The notes under the pieces were generated by a model. It was not told the origin of the DNA. It searched no databases and saw only the letters and a list, made by a program, of their open reading frames with translations. Positions 31,112-41,208 of a DNA stretch of 64,000 bases are shown here, one piece after another (positions within the stretch are counted from its first letter, which is position 1; the number at the start of each line of letters is the position of its first letter). The stretch is from Pelagibacteraceae bacterium AG-390-A02 (GTDB taxonomy: Bacteria; Pseudomonadota; Alphaproteobacteria; Pelagibacterales; Pelagibacteraceae). Both the position numbers and the translations under genes were made by a program. The DNA lies in assembly GCA_003278165.1 (NCBI GenBank), contig QCGU01000003.1:1-64000 (forward strand). The letters run 5' to 3'.

Positions 31112-33195
31112 TAAAGAACGTCTCTTTTACCTACATGATTTGCTTTGCTAACAATTCCATTAGCTTCCATCATGTCAATTATTCTTGCAGCCCTATTGTA
31201 ACCAATTTGAAGTTTTCTCTGTAAGAATGAGGTAGAAGCTTTTCCTTCAGATCTAATTATTTCAACAGCTTGTTGATATAACTCATCCCTATCTCCTTGA
31301 TCTGTATTTGATCCCAATTCCTTTTCGTCTGCAAAATTCAAGATCTCGTCAATATAGTCTGGTTCTGCTTGTGATCTTAAAAAATTGTTTATTTTCTCTA
31401 TTTCATTATCTGAAACAAATGGAGCATGAATTCTTACTATTCGATTAGCAGATGACATATATAGCATGTCTCCCTTTCCTAATAACTGTTCTGCTCCTTG
31501 TTCACCTAGAATTGTTCTACTATCTATTTTTGAAGTTACTTGAAAAGATATTCTTGTTGGAAAATTAGCTTTAATTGTACCTGTTATTACGTCAACACTA
31601 GGTCTTTGTGTAGCCATAATAATATGAATCCCAGCAGCTCTAGCCATTTGAGATAATTTTTGAATATAGTTTTCTATCTCTTTACCTGCTACTAACATTA
31701 AATCTGACATTTCATCTACAACCACCACTATGTAGGGCATAGGAAGTTTATGCTTGGTGTTGTAACCATCAATATTTCTAACTCCTTCTTTTGTCATTAA
31801 CCTGTATCTACTCTCCATTTCTTTTACTACCCAACCAAGAACTGATGCGGCTTTTTTAGCTTCAGTTATTACAGGGCAAAGTAAGTGAGGTATGCCTTCA
31901 TAAGTTGATAGCTCAAGCATTTTAGGATCTATTAATATAAACTTACATCTTTCAGGTGTGTGGCGGTAAAGAAGTGATAAAATAATTGTATTAATGCAAA
32001 CAGATTTTCCTGAACCTGTAGTACCGGCAATTAGCAAATGAGGCATAGATGATAGATCTCCCACAATAGGTTTCCCAGAAATATTTTTACCAAGAGCTAT
32101 TGGTAATTTTGTTTCCTTCTTTTTAAAATCGGCATTATTTAAAATTTCACTAAGATAGACATTTTCTCTAGAATTATTTGGTAACTCAATCCCTACAGTA
32201 TTGTTGCCTGGTATAGTTGAAATTCTTGCAGATTCAGAACTAGTATTTCTAGCAATATCATCAGATAAATTTATAATTTTAGAAACCTTTACCCCAGCAG
32301 CTGGCTCAAATTCATTGAGTGTTACAACTGGACCATGACTTACTTTTTGAATTTCTCCCTTAACCCCAAAGTCCATTAGTATTTTTTCTAAAAATTTAGG
32401 GTCCGTCGCCTCATTTTTGTCTGAGTTTTCTCTTTCTTTCTTTAATGGAACTTTTAATAAATCTATCTTAGGTAATTGAAATTTATTTTTGCTGCTCGAT
32501 TTACTCTCTGCTTTAATAAATGGTAAATCCTCTTGTATTAAGTTTTTGATTTCTTCTTGAGGAATATATTCACTTATAAGTTCACTTCTGTCTGTATATG
32601 ATTTATTTTCTTTTTTAGAAAATAATTTGATAATTTTAATTATTGAATTATAGAATTTAATTGGATGAAAATTGATACTTAATAAAAATAAAGAAATTAC
32701 CAATATAATTAAAACATAATAAATTAAAGTTTCATTTATAAGAATAATCGAAGTTAAAAAGGTTTGTCTAAAATAATTTCCAACAAAACCTCCATTTCCA
32801 TTTATATAAAGTGTGAAAGCATCAGAATAAAAATAGCTTAAAAATAATGTCCCAAAAATAGTATACAATACAGCTATAAAAGTATTTTCAATTATTAAAA
32901 AAAACTCTTTTAGACGAAAAATATTGATTCCAGTTATTATGTATGTGAAAGAAATTAGATAAGCAATAAATCCAAAAGATTGAAAAAAAAGATCAGAAAT
33001 AAAACTTCCTTGAAAACCTAATAAATTTTTAATTTTAGTATCTTTAGGAAAAATAAAGTTAGGGTCCTCAGGTGAATATGAAAAAAGTGCAATAAATAAA
33101 AGAATACCAACAGAAAAAATCATGATGCCAGATATTTCTGCTAATCGCTTTAAAGTAAAATTAAGTAATAAATTAGCTGTTTTTTTAATATCCAT
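31111..33195 (-). CDS. ftsK: DNA translocase FtsK
   Basis: PHLLIAGTTGSGKSVCINTII, VDEMSDLM, C-terminal gamma domain YNRAARIIDMMEANGIV. Confidence 0.97.
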   Translation of the reverse strand: MDIKKTANLLLNFTLKRLAEISGIMIFSVGILLFIALFSYSPEDPNFIFPKDTKIKNLLGFQGSFISDLFFQSFGFIAYLISFTYIITGINIFRLKEFFLIIENTFIAVLYTIFGTLFLSYFYSDAFTLYINGNGGFVGNYFRQTFLTSIILINETLIYYVLIILVISLFLLSINFHPIKFYNSIIKIIKLFSKKENKSYTDRSELISEYIPQEEIKNLIQEDLPFIKAESKSSSKNKFQLPKIDLLKVPLKKERENSDKNEATDPKFLEKILMDFGVKGEIQKVSHGPVVTLNEFEPAAGVKVSKIINLSDDIARNTSSESARISTIPGNNTVGIELPNNSRENVYLSEILNNADFKKKETKLPIALGKNISGKPIVGDLSSMPHLLIAGTTGSGKSVCINTIILSLLYRHTPERCKFILIDPKMLELSTYEGIPHLLCPVITEAKKAASVLGWVVKEMESRYRLMTKEGVRNIDGYNTKHKLPMPYIVVVVDEMSDLMLVAGKEIENYIQKLSQMARAAGIHIIMATQRPSVDVITGTIKANFPTRISFQVTSKIDSRTILGEQGAEQLLGKGDMLYMSSANRIVRIHAPFVSDNEIEKINNFLRSQAEPDYIDEILNFADEKELGSNTDQGDRDELYQQAVEIIRSEGKASTSFLQRKLQIGYNRAARIIDMMEANGIVSKANHVGKRDVL

Positions 33196-33257
33196 TTATA
33201 CAAATCAATTATACCACTTTGTATCATCTAATTTTTGTTGTTAAAATTAAAAATAAT

Positions 33258-34334
33258 ATGAGGATTTGTATAATAGGAGGTGGACTCACTAGTTTAGCTT
33301 TAGCGAAAGCTTTAGTTAATCAGAATATATATGTTGATATCTTAAGCGATAAAAAAAAACAAATAATCGATCAATCTAGAACTATTGGAATTACAAAAAG
33401 TAATATTGAATATTTTAATAATAATATAATTAATATTGATAGAGTAATTTGGAAATTAAATAAAATTGAAATTTTTTCTGATAAATTAAATAAAGAAAAA
33501 TTATTAGAATTCCAAAATAAAAACCAAGAACTCTTTTCAATGGTTAGAAGTTTTGATATTTATAATATTCTAGAAAAAAGTCTCAAAAGAAATAAATTTT
33601 TTAAAATACAAAATAAAATAAATTTAGAAAATATTCAGAATAAGTATAATCTTTTGATAAATTTAAATTTTTCAAACTTAATTACAAAAAAATTTTTTAG
33701 TAAAAAAATTATCAAAAAATATAAAAGCTCAGCTTATACTTTAATATTGGAACATGATAAAATTAGCAATAAAATTGCAAGACAAGTTTTTACAAGGATT
33801 GGACCCTTAGCATTTTTACCTATCTCTGACAAAAAAACTTCTATTGTATATTCAATAAAAAATAGTGCTAAAATAAAAAAAGAAAATCTGATAGAACTTA
33901 TAAACTTATACAATCCCAACTATAAAATTAAAAAATTTGAAAAAATTTCTTCATTTGAATTGTTATCTGTTAATCTAAGAAATTATTATCATAAAAATGT
34001 CTTAGCTTTTGGTGAATTAATTCACAAAATACATCCTCTAGCTGGACAAGGTTTTAATATGACTATTAGAGATATAAAAATCTTATTAGAGATAATTCAA
34101 AATAAAATAGATCTTGGATTACCATTAAATAGTTCAGTTAATCAAGAATTTCAAAACAAAATAAAACATAGAAATTTTATTTTTTCAAACGGAATTGACT
34201 TCATTTATGAGTTTTTTAATTACGAGAGAAAAATTAAAAATAATTTTCTTGTAAACTCTATAAAATACATGGGTAGCAAAAGTTATATAAACAACATGCT
34301 AAAAAAAATAGCGGATAATGGTTTAAATTATTGA
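33258..34334 (+). CDS. UbiH/VisC-type FAD-dependent monooxygenase
   Basis: MRICIIGGGLTSLALAKAL; LAFGELIHKIHPLAGQGFNMTIRDI. Confidence 0.85.
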   Translation: MRICIIGGGLTSLALAKALVNQNIYVDILSDKKKQIIDQSRTIGITKSNIEYFNNNIINIDRVIWKLNKIEIFSDKLNKEKLLEFQNKNQELFSMVRSFDIYNILEKSLKRNKFFKIQNKINLENIQNKYNLLINLNFSNLITKKFFSKKIIKKYKSSAYTLILEHDKISNKIARQVFTRIGPLAFLPISDKKTSIVYSIKNSAKIKKENLIELINLYNPNYKIKKFEKISSFELLSVNLRNYYHKNVLAFGELIHKIHPLAGQGFNMTIRDIKILLEIIQNKIDLGLPLNSSVNQEFQNKIKHRNFIFSNGIDFIYEFFNYERKIKNNFLVNSIKYMGSKSYINNMLKKIADNGLNY

Positions 34335-34976
34335 TTATTGTATAGTGTTATTTTCATAGATATCGTGAGTATATGTTTTTAATATCTCAGCAATTTTATT
34401 TTTTCTAATATCTATATTTTGAGCTTCTAATAAAACTTGTTTTTCCTCTAGAGAAAAGGGTGATGCCATAGCTAAGGCATTTATTGTTTCTTCAAGATTC
34501 TGATTTTGTAAAGCCTTCCAGTTTATAATAAAACCTTTTTTGTCAAACAACGATTTTAAATCTTTAAAAATTAATTCAAGATCTGAAAATTTTAGTTCAT
34601 TATTTTTTACATCCAAGTCATTTAAATATTTTTTGCAATCTACTTCAAATTCTCTATATTTTTTATTTGAAATTATTTCATTTAATTTTTCAAATCTAAT
34701 TATACCTTTAAGTTCAATTAAATATCTTCCGTCTTCGGTTTTGTTAAAACTAGTAATTTTTCCAATACAACCAACTTTATGCAGTTCTGGTTTTATTTTT
34801 TCTAATTTATCTAAATTCATTGGTTGTATAATCCCGATTAATTTATTTGATTTCATAGCATCATCAACCATGTCTAAATATCTAGGCTCAAAAATATTTA
34901 ATGGAACAGATGTTTTTGGGAAAAAAATGAAATTATTCAAAGGAAATACAGGAATTATTTTTGGTAATTTGTTCAT
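34335..34976 (-). CDS. LON peptidase substrate-binding domain protein
   Basis: IIPVFPLNNFIFFPKTSVPLNIFEPRYLDMV. Confidence 0.9.
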   Translation of the reverse strand: MNKLPKIIPVFPLNNFIFFPKTSVPLNIFEPRYLDMVDDAMKSNKLIGIIQPMNLDKLEKIKPELHKVGCIGKITSFNKTEDGRYLIELKGIIRFEKLNEIISNKKYREFEVDCKKYLNDLDVKNNELKFSDLELIFKDLKSLFDKKGFIINWKALQNQNLEETINALAMASPFSLEEKQVLLEAQNIDIRKNKIAEILKTYTHDIYENNTIQ

Positions 34977-35019
34977 AAATTATTTAAGAATATTATTATT
35001 TATATAAAGTAATTAATAA

Positions 35020-36633
35020 ATGAACAATACACCTTTTACTACAAATTCTTTAATTTTAAATGCTTTTGAATTTATAAAAAAAAAAGATTTCTTAAAGGCT
35101 AAAAAATTATTGGAAAAAGCAATTTCTATTAACCCAGAAATATTTGAGGCAAATCACAATTTAGCTATATTAAATTTTCAATTAGGTAATATAGATGACT
35201 CAATTTTATTTTTTGAAAAATCTAAAAAATTAAAACCTGAATTCACTCAAGTATATTTCAACACAGCTTTAGCATATGATAGGGCAAATAATATAGAATT
35301 GGCAATTCAAAATTTTAAAAAGGTTACAGAACTAGATTCCACTAACTCTTTAGCATTTCTTAATATTGGCATTTTGTATAAAAAGAAATTTAACTCAATT
35401 AAAGCCGTAGATTACTTAAATAAATCTTTAGATTTAGACTCAAATAATCTTTTAGCTTATCATGAATTATTTGGTTTGTATGAGAGATCTAACCAAATGA
35501 AAGAATATGAAATATTACTTGATAAGTTTAAAAAATCATCAATAGAAGAAGATCTATTTAATTTTTATTATGCAATTTATAATTTTAGCCAAAAGAATTA
35601 CCATAAGGCTATTGAAGTTTTTGAAAAAATAAATTTAAAAAAAGAGTATCTACATCAAAATATAAATAAACATACATTCCTGGCTAAAAGCTATGATCAT
35701 ATAAATAAATTTGATAAAGCATACCAGCACTTTAAAAAAAATAATGAACTAGTAAATTCTGCTTTTGGTAAAAATATTAATGAAAAAAATTTTGTAAATT
35801 ATATAAATCTGAGAATTAACTTCTTTAAAAATTTTAAGCAACAAAACTGGAAGAAATTTCATATTAAAAATGACTATAAAGAGCCTATTTTTATAATTGG
35901 TTTTCCCAGATCTGGAACAACTCTACTGGATACTGTTTTAAGAACAAATAAATTTGTTGAAGTTGTGGAGGAAAAACCAACCTTAAGAAATTTTTTAACT
36001 GAGCTAGAAAAAAAAACTAATAGTGACCTTAGTTTGATAAACGATCTAGACGAAGAATATATATATAAGATGCAAAATTTTTATTTTTCTGAAAGAGAAA
36101 AGTATTTAAAAAATAAGAACGTAGATTTTATAATTGATAAAATGCCATTAAATATAATTCATATTGGTGAAATTTTACGTTTTTTTCCTAATGCAAAATT
36201 TATATTTGCATTAAGAAACCCTTATGATTGTGTATTAAGTTGTTTCATGCAGCAGTTTGATTTAAATCCTGCAATGAAAAATTTTTTAAGTATTGAGGGT
36301 TCAGCTAATTTGTATGATTTAGTAATGAAATTATGGAAAATTTATACAAATAAATTTCAAATTAATTATCATTTTGTAAAATATGAAGATATTGTCTTAA
36401 ATTTTGAAAAAACTACAAAAGATCTTTATAATTATTTAGAATTGACCTGGTCTAACGATGTTAAGAATTTCTATATCACTGGAAAAAATAGACTGGATAT
36501 TTCAACACCGAGTTATAATCAAGTCAGTTCGCCATTGTACTCCAGATCTTTAGAAAGATGGAAAAATTATAAAGAGCATTTCGTAGATTTAGAAAACATT
36601 TTAGATTTTTGGGTTAATGAGTTTAATTATTAA
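35020..36633 (+). CDS. TPR-domain sulfotransferase
   Basis: N-terminal TPR repeats; FIIGFPRSGTTLLDTVLRT 5'-PSB motif; ALRNPYDCVLS 3'-PB-like motif. Confidence 0.9.
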   Translation: MNNTPFTTNSLILNAFEFIKKKDFLKAKKLLEKAISINPEIFEANHNLAILNFQLGNIDDSILFFEKSKKLKPEFTQVYFNTALAYDRANNIELAIQNFKKVTELDSTNSLAFLNIGILYKKKFNSIKAVDYLNKSLDLDSNNLLAYHELFGLYERSNQMKEYEILLDKFKKSSIEEDLFNFYYAIYNFSQKNYHKAIEVFEKINLKKEYLHQNINKHTFLAKSYDHINKFDKAYQHFKKNNELVNSAFGKNINEKNFVNYINLRINFFKNFKQQNWKKFHIKNDYKEPIFIIGFPRSGTTLLDTVLRTNKFVEVVEEKPTLRNFLTELEKKTNSDLSLINDLDEEYIYKMQNFYFSEREKYLKNKNVDFIIDKMPLNIIHIGEILRFFPNAKFIFALRNPYDCVLSCFMQQFDLNPAMKNFLSIEGSANLYDLVMKLWKIYTNKFQINYHFVKYEDIVLNFEKTTKDLYNYLELTWSNDVKNFYITGKNRLDISTPSYNQVSSPLYSRSLERWKNYKEHFVDLENILDFWVNEFNY

Positions 36634-36659
36634 AATTAATTTTTTAGGATTGTAGGCTA

Positions 36660-37514
36660 ATGATTTTTTGGATAGCATCGTATCCCAAAAGTGGAAATAC
36701 GTGGATACGTGCTTTAATAAGTTCTTATTACTACACAGAAGATGGTATTTTTAATGAAAGTAAAATACACAATATTGATCAATTCCCTCAAAAGAAATAT
36801 TTTAAAGACTTTAAATACGATCAAACTATTGTAAATGATACTGCTAGACTTTGGTTGAAAGCGCAGAAAAAAATTAATTTAGATAAAAGATTAAGATTTT
36901 TTAAAACTCATAATGTATTTGGAAATTTAAATGGGAACCCTTTTACAGATAATTCAAATTCTATTGGAGCAATTTATGTAGTTAGAGATCCTAGAAATGT
37001 AATTACATCTTTAAAAAATCATTATGAGCTAAATGACGATCAGGCTTACAGTTGGATAATTAATGAAAATAATTACATTTATGATACTCATAATTTTGAG
37101 GAGGATGGTTATAGCGATTTTCAATTTATTAGTTCTTGGAGTACAAATTATAAATCATGGAAAGTTCAAAAGAAAATTCCAATTAAAATAATTAAGTATG
37201 AAGATCTTCTCAATGAAACTTACTTAATTTTTAAAGATCTTATCAATTTTATTAATATGCTAGTAAATAATAGTGAGCAGATAAATAGGGATAAATTAAA
37301 AAAAGTAATAGACTCAACATTATTTGACAAATTAAGAAAAGAAGAACAAGATAAAGGTTTTACCGAGTCAGTTGTGTCTAGAGATGGAAGAAGAAAGATA
37401 CCATTTTTTAATTTAGGACCAAAGAATGATTGGAATAAAATTTTAAATATCAAAATGGCAAAAAAAATAGAGGAAGTTTTTGCAGATAGTATGAAAGATT
37501 TAAGTTACAGATAA
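36660..37514 (+). CDS. Sulfotransferase domain protein
   Basis: WIASYPKSGNTWIRALIS 5'-PSB; VVRDPRNVITSLKNH 3'-PB. Confidence 0.9.
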   Translation: MIFWIASYPKSGNTWIRALISSYYYTEDGIFNESKIHNIDQFPQKKYFKDFKYDQTIVNDTARLWLKAQKKINLDKRLRFFKTHNVFGNLNGNPFTDNSNSIGAIYVVRDPRNVITSLKNHYELNDDQAYSWIINENNYIYDTHNFEEDGYSDFQFISSWSTNYKSWKVQKKIPIKIIKYEDLLNETYLIFKDLINFINMLVNNSEQINRDKLKKVIDSTLFDKLRKEEQDKGFTESVVSRDGRRKIPFFNLGPKNDWNKILNIKMAKKIEEVFADSMKDLSYR

Positions 37515-37583
37515 AATTTAAATCAAATATTTTTCTCACTCTAAAAGATGGTTAATTAAAAATTTTATAAATTTTCTTATTGC

Positions 37584-37612
37584 TTGCAATTATAAAGGTC
37601 GCTATTTATAAT
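37584..37612 (+). promoter_or_regulatory. Candidate sigma70 promoter for tRNA-Gly (TTGCAA-17 nt-TATAAT)
   Basis: TTGCAA 37584-37589 and TATAAT 37607-37612, 17-nt spacer, 13 nt before the tRNA 5' end. Confidence 0.65.
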
Positions 37613-37625
37613 ACTTTTAAAATAA

Positions 37626-37700
37626 GCGGGCATAGCTCAGTGGTAGAGCGTCTCGTTGCCAACGAGAAGGTCGAGGGTTCGACCCCCTTTGCCCGCTCCA
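37626..37700 (+). tRNA. tRNA-Gly (GCC)
   Basis: Acceptor GCGGGCA/TGCCCGC, anticodon loop TTGCCAA, T-loop TTCGACC, encoded CCA. Confidence 0.97.
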
Positions 37701-37706
37701 AATTTT

Positions 37707-38054
37707 ATGAGTGATGATCTTTTAACCAAAAAATGTTTACCTTGTGAAGGTGGGGTTATTCCTTTTGATATATCTGAAATTCACAAATACCAAAAGAAAG
37801 TTGATGGTTGGGATATTAAGGAAGAGGGAAATAAAATATTTTTTTTATTTAAAAAATTTAAATTTGAAAATTTTATAAAAAGTCAAAAGTTTGTTAATGA
37901 GGTTGGTAAAATATCTGAAGAAGAGGGTCATCATCCAGATATAAGTTTTGGTTGGGGTTATGCAGAAATTAAAATTACCACTCATGCAATTAAAGGTCTT
38001 TCAGAAAATGATTTTATTTTAGCTGCTAAAATAGATAAAGTTACTAATGTCTGA
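37707..38054 (+). CDS. 4a-hydroxytetrahydrobiopterin dehydratase (PCD/DCoH)
   Basis: KVDGWDI..., EEEGHHPDISFGWGYAEIKITTHAIKGLSENDF; start corrected downstream of the tRNA. Confidence 0.92.
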   Translation: MSDDLLTKKCLPCEGGVIPFDISEIHKYQKKVDGWDIKEEGNKIFFLFKKFKFENFIKSQKFVNEVGKISEEEGHHPDISFGWGYAEIKITTHAIKGLSENDFILAAKIDKVTNV

Positions 38055-39579
38055 AATGCCTAGTTTTAGAGAAGACTAGAATTGTATCTGTTTCATTTGC
38101 AAATTTAATTATTTCTCTGTCTCTAATAGATCCCGAGGGCTGAATTACAGCTTGAACTCCTGATTGAACTAATTTTTCAATTCCATCTACAAAGGGAAAA
38201 AAAGCATCTGATGCTGCAACCAAATTATTTCCAAATAAGTTAAATTTTCTCATTTTTTTAATTGCTATTTCACAACTATCTAACCTACTTGGTTGTCCTG
38301 AACCAATACCGACTGTTGATTCATCTTTTGCAAGAACAATTGCATTTGATTTTACGTATTTACAGACATTAAATGCAAAAATTAGATTCCTAATTTGTTT
38401 AGAATTTGGTTTCCTTTTGGAGACAACTTTAAAATCTTTATTTTTAAATATTTTTAAGTCTTCAGATTGAACTAATATTGCCTCATTTGATGAAGTGAAT
38501 TTTGTAATTTCATTAACTGAATAATTTGTTGCATCAATAACACGTAAATTTTTTTTAGATTTAAATATTTTTAGGGCATCATTATCAAAACCATTAGCAA
38601 TAATTACTTCTAAATATAGTTTACCTAATTCAACTGCAAGATCTTTCTTTATTTTAAAGTTACAAGAAACAATTCCCCCAAAAGCACTCACAGGGTCACA
38701 TGCTAAAGCAGAATTATAACTATCTACAGGATTTGATTTTATTGAAACACCGCATGGGTTTGCATGTTTTACAATTACAGTACCTCTGTTTTTTGGTAAA
38801 GATTTTGAAATAGTTAATGCAGCAAATATATCATTATAATTATTATAGCTTAGTTGTTTTCCATGAATTTGTTTTAAATTAGTTTTTAAATTTTTTGAAT
38901 AATACCCACTAAATTGATGTGGATTTTCTCCGTATCTAAGTGTTTCAATTAAATTTGCTGATAAAACTTTCTTTTCCGGTAAATGTATATTCGTTTTTTT
39001 ATTAAAATAGCCTGATATTATCGAATCATAATAAGCAGTTTCCGTAAAGGCAGTTCTTGATAGTTTTTCTCTAAACTTTAATGATGTAGCTCCATTATGT
39101 TTATTCATCTCATCTATTAATTCTTGATATTGATCTGTAGAGATAACCACTGTTACATCATTATAATTTTTAGCAGCAGACCTAACCATTGTAGGACCTC
39201 CCACATCTATCTTTTCAATTATTTTGTTGTGATTATTTGTGTTTTCTAAAGTTTTTTCAAAGGGATAAAAGTTTACAATTACTAGATCAATATTTTCAAA
39301 ATTATTTTTTCTTAAATCATTTAAATGTGTTTTACTATTTCTTTTATTTAGGATTCCTGCATGTATTTTAGGATGTAGAGTTTTAACTCTGCCATCTAAA
39401 ATTTCAGGAGAATTTGTAAAATCAGATACTTCTAAACAACTAAATTTTAATTTTTTAATTTCTTTATATGTACCACCAGAACTAATAATTTTTATATTAA
39501 ATTTTTTTAGAATTTGTAAAATCGGTTTTAAATTATTTTTATCAGATACAGAAATAAGAGCTGTCTTTATTTTTCTCAT
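38044..39579 (-). CDS. purH: Bifunctional AICAR formyltransferase/IMP cyclohydrolase
   Basis: ALISVSDKNNL, DGRVKTLHPKIHAGIL, VKHANPCGVS, QPSGSIRDREII. Confidence 0.97.
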   Translation of the reverse strand: MRKIKTALISVSDKNNLKPILQILKKFNIKIISSGGTYKEIKKLKFSCLEVSDFTNSPEILDGRVKTLHPKIHAGILNKRNSKTHLNDLRKNNFENIDLVIVNFYPFEKTLENTNNHNKIIEKIDVGGPTMVRSAAKNYNDVTVVISTDQYQELIDEMNKHNGATSLKFREKLSRTAFTETAYYDSIISGYFNKKTNIHLPEKKVLSANLIETLRYGENPHQFSGYYSKNLKTNLKQIHGKQLSYNNYNDIFAALTISKSLPKNRGTVIVKHANPCGVSIKSNPVDSYNSALACDPVSAFGGIVSCNFKIKKDLAVELGKLYLEVIIANGFDNDALKIFKSKKNLRVIDATNYSVNEITKFTSSNEAILVQSEDLKIFKNKDFKVVSKRKPNSKQIRNLIFAFNVCKYVKSNAIVLAKDESTVGIGSGQPSRLDSCEIAIKKMRKFNLFGNNLVAASDAFFPFVDGIEKLVQSGVQAVIQPSGSIRDREIIKFANETDTILVFSKTRHFRH

Positions 39580-41204
39580 TATATTTTACTTATTTCCCAT
39601 TTAATTATTTGTTCACTTTCATTATTCATGCCCGAAATAAATATATTTTGGTTTTCTTGATATGAATTTTTATTACCGAAATATAAACCATTATCAATAT
39701 TTATATCATATTTATCACAACTAAATTGCCAACCCTCGTTTTCTAATTGTATTAATATGAACTTATTATTTTGAGTTTTCATAACTTTGGAGTCAGGATG
39801 AAGGTGAAATCTAATATCAAATTTAATTTTTTTGTCTGGATTTTTATTTAATATTTTATCATGACCGACAAATTTAAATTGTTCAGGATAGAATTCTATT
39901 TCTCTTTGGTGGTCTATTCTAAACTTTTGGAAGTAACCATTATGACTAGCTGAAATTTTCCAATAATTATTTTCAAAAACTACATTTTTATTTACAATTT
40001 TTGGACCCCTTTGTATTAAATAATTGTTACTAGTTTTAATAAAATCACATGAAGAATAATCCTCAATTGAAAGTGTATTTTGTAATGCGGTACTTTTAGA
40101 CAATTTATTGAGTTTGTTTTTTTTGTTTGGATAGTATCCAGAATTTGAAATTAATTTTTTATCATTAGAAAAAATTTCAAAAGATAAGGCACCTGCCTGA
40201 TAATCATTGGTATATATTTTTTCAGGAATTGAACCGATGTCTGCTGCTAGAATAAATTTTTTATTTCGTAGTACTGCATATCCTGCTAATTCATTAATCT
40301 GATTTTTAAAAGTATATCCAAATCGTTTTAAATATTGGTCGAATTCATGATTATTAGATGAATGATTTCCATTAAAAAATATATCTTGTTTTATATTTTG
40401 CCAAATAAAAGCATAACTGGATCCTAAATAATATATAGTTTCATCAACATATTCTGGAATTGAATTTTTCGATTCTTTAAACCATTCTCTAATAATTATG
40501 AGATATTTAAGATAAAAAACTAAATTTTGTATATTTCTTGATTTGGGAAAACCTTGTTTATCAAGAGAATGTTTAATTATATTTTTCAATATATTTAAAC
40601 CATTGTCTAAATAATTTTTCTCATTTTTATACGCTAAACCTGTTAAAATTATTGCAGCACAGCCAATTAGTTTTTCTTCTATTTCATTTAAATTTTTGAT
40701 TTCATTTAATAAATGGTTAGTTTGTTTCTGAACCATATGATTAAAAAATAATCTATATTCCTCGTTACTATCCTCATAAGTTAACTGATGATTTGAAAGC
40801 CAAGCAATAATTCTTTTTGCAGTAATATTGAATTCCCAGGTATTTTCATCAAATTTTTTATTTTTATTCATCCAATTGAAAATAATTGATTGTGTAGTTT
40901 CTTTAGATGATTTTAAATCTAAACTAAAAAACCAAAAAAAATTATTTAGTTTTTTAAAGTCCTTAGATGAAATATTGTTTTGCCAAATACTCTTGGTTGC
41001 AAAATCTTCAATTTTATGCTTTTTTTTCTGATATTTTATAATTGAAGATAGAAGATGAGGACTTGGTTTGTATCCAAACTTTTTATCAAAAGTTTTTGAA
41101 ATTTTCTTGTCATAAAAATTTGAATTTTTGTATAATTTTTTGAATGAAGATTTTAATTTAAAAAATATTCCATTAGAAATATTTAAGGAATTTTGAGATT
41201 GCAT
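39579..41204 (-). CDS. Heparinase II/III family protein
   Basis: GNHSSNNHEFDQYLKRFGYTFKNQINELAGYAVLRNKKF..., purH/rpe neighbourhood. Confidence 0.75.
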   Translation of the reverse strand: MQSQNSLNISNGIFFKLKSSFKKLYKNSNFYDKKISKTFDKKFGYKPSPHLLSSIIKYQKKKHKIEDFATKSIWQNNISSKDFKKLNNFFWFFSLDLKSSKETTQSIIFNWMNKNKKFDENTWEFNITAKRIIAWLSNHQLTYEDSNEEYRLFFNHMVQKQTNHLLNEIKNLNEIEEKLIGCAAIILTGLAYKNEKNYLDNGLNILKNIIKHSLDKQGFPKSRNIQNLVFYLKYLIIIREWFKESKNSIPEYVDETIYYLGSSYAFIWQNIKQDIFFNGNHSSNNHEFDQYLKRFGYTFKNQINELAGYAVLRNKKFILAADIGSIPEKIYTNDYQAGALSFEIFSNDKKLISNSGYYPNKKNKLNKLSKSTALQNTLSIEDYSSCDFIKTSNNYLIQRGPKIVNKNVVFENNYWKISASHNGYFQKFRIDHQREIEFYPEQFKFVGHDKILNKNPDKKIKFDIRFHLHPDSKVMKTQNNKFILIQLENEGWQFSCDKYDINIDNGLYFGNKNSYQENQNIFISGMNNESEQIIKWEISKI

Positions 41205-41208
41205 TAAC

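Noticed and set aside
37656-37706. N-terminal MPTRRSRVRPPLPAPNF extension of the pterin dehydratase ORF
   Set aside because: It is a translation of the 3' half of tRNA-Gly; the true start is the ATG at 37707.
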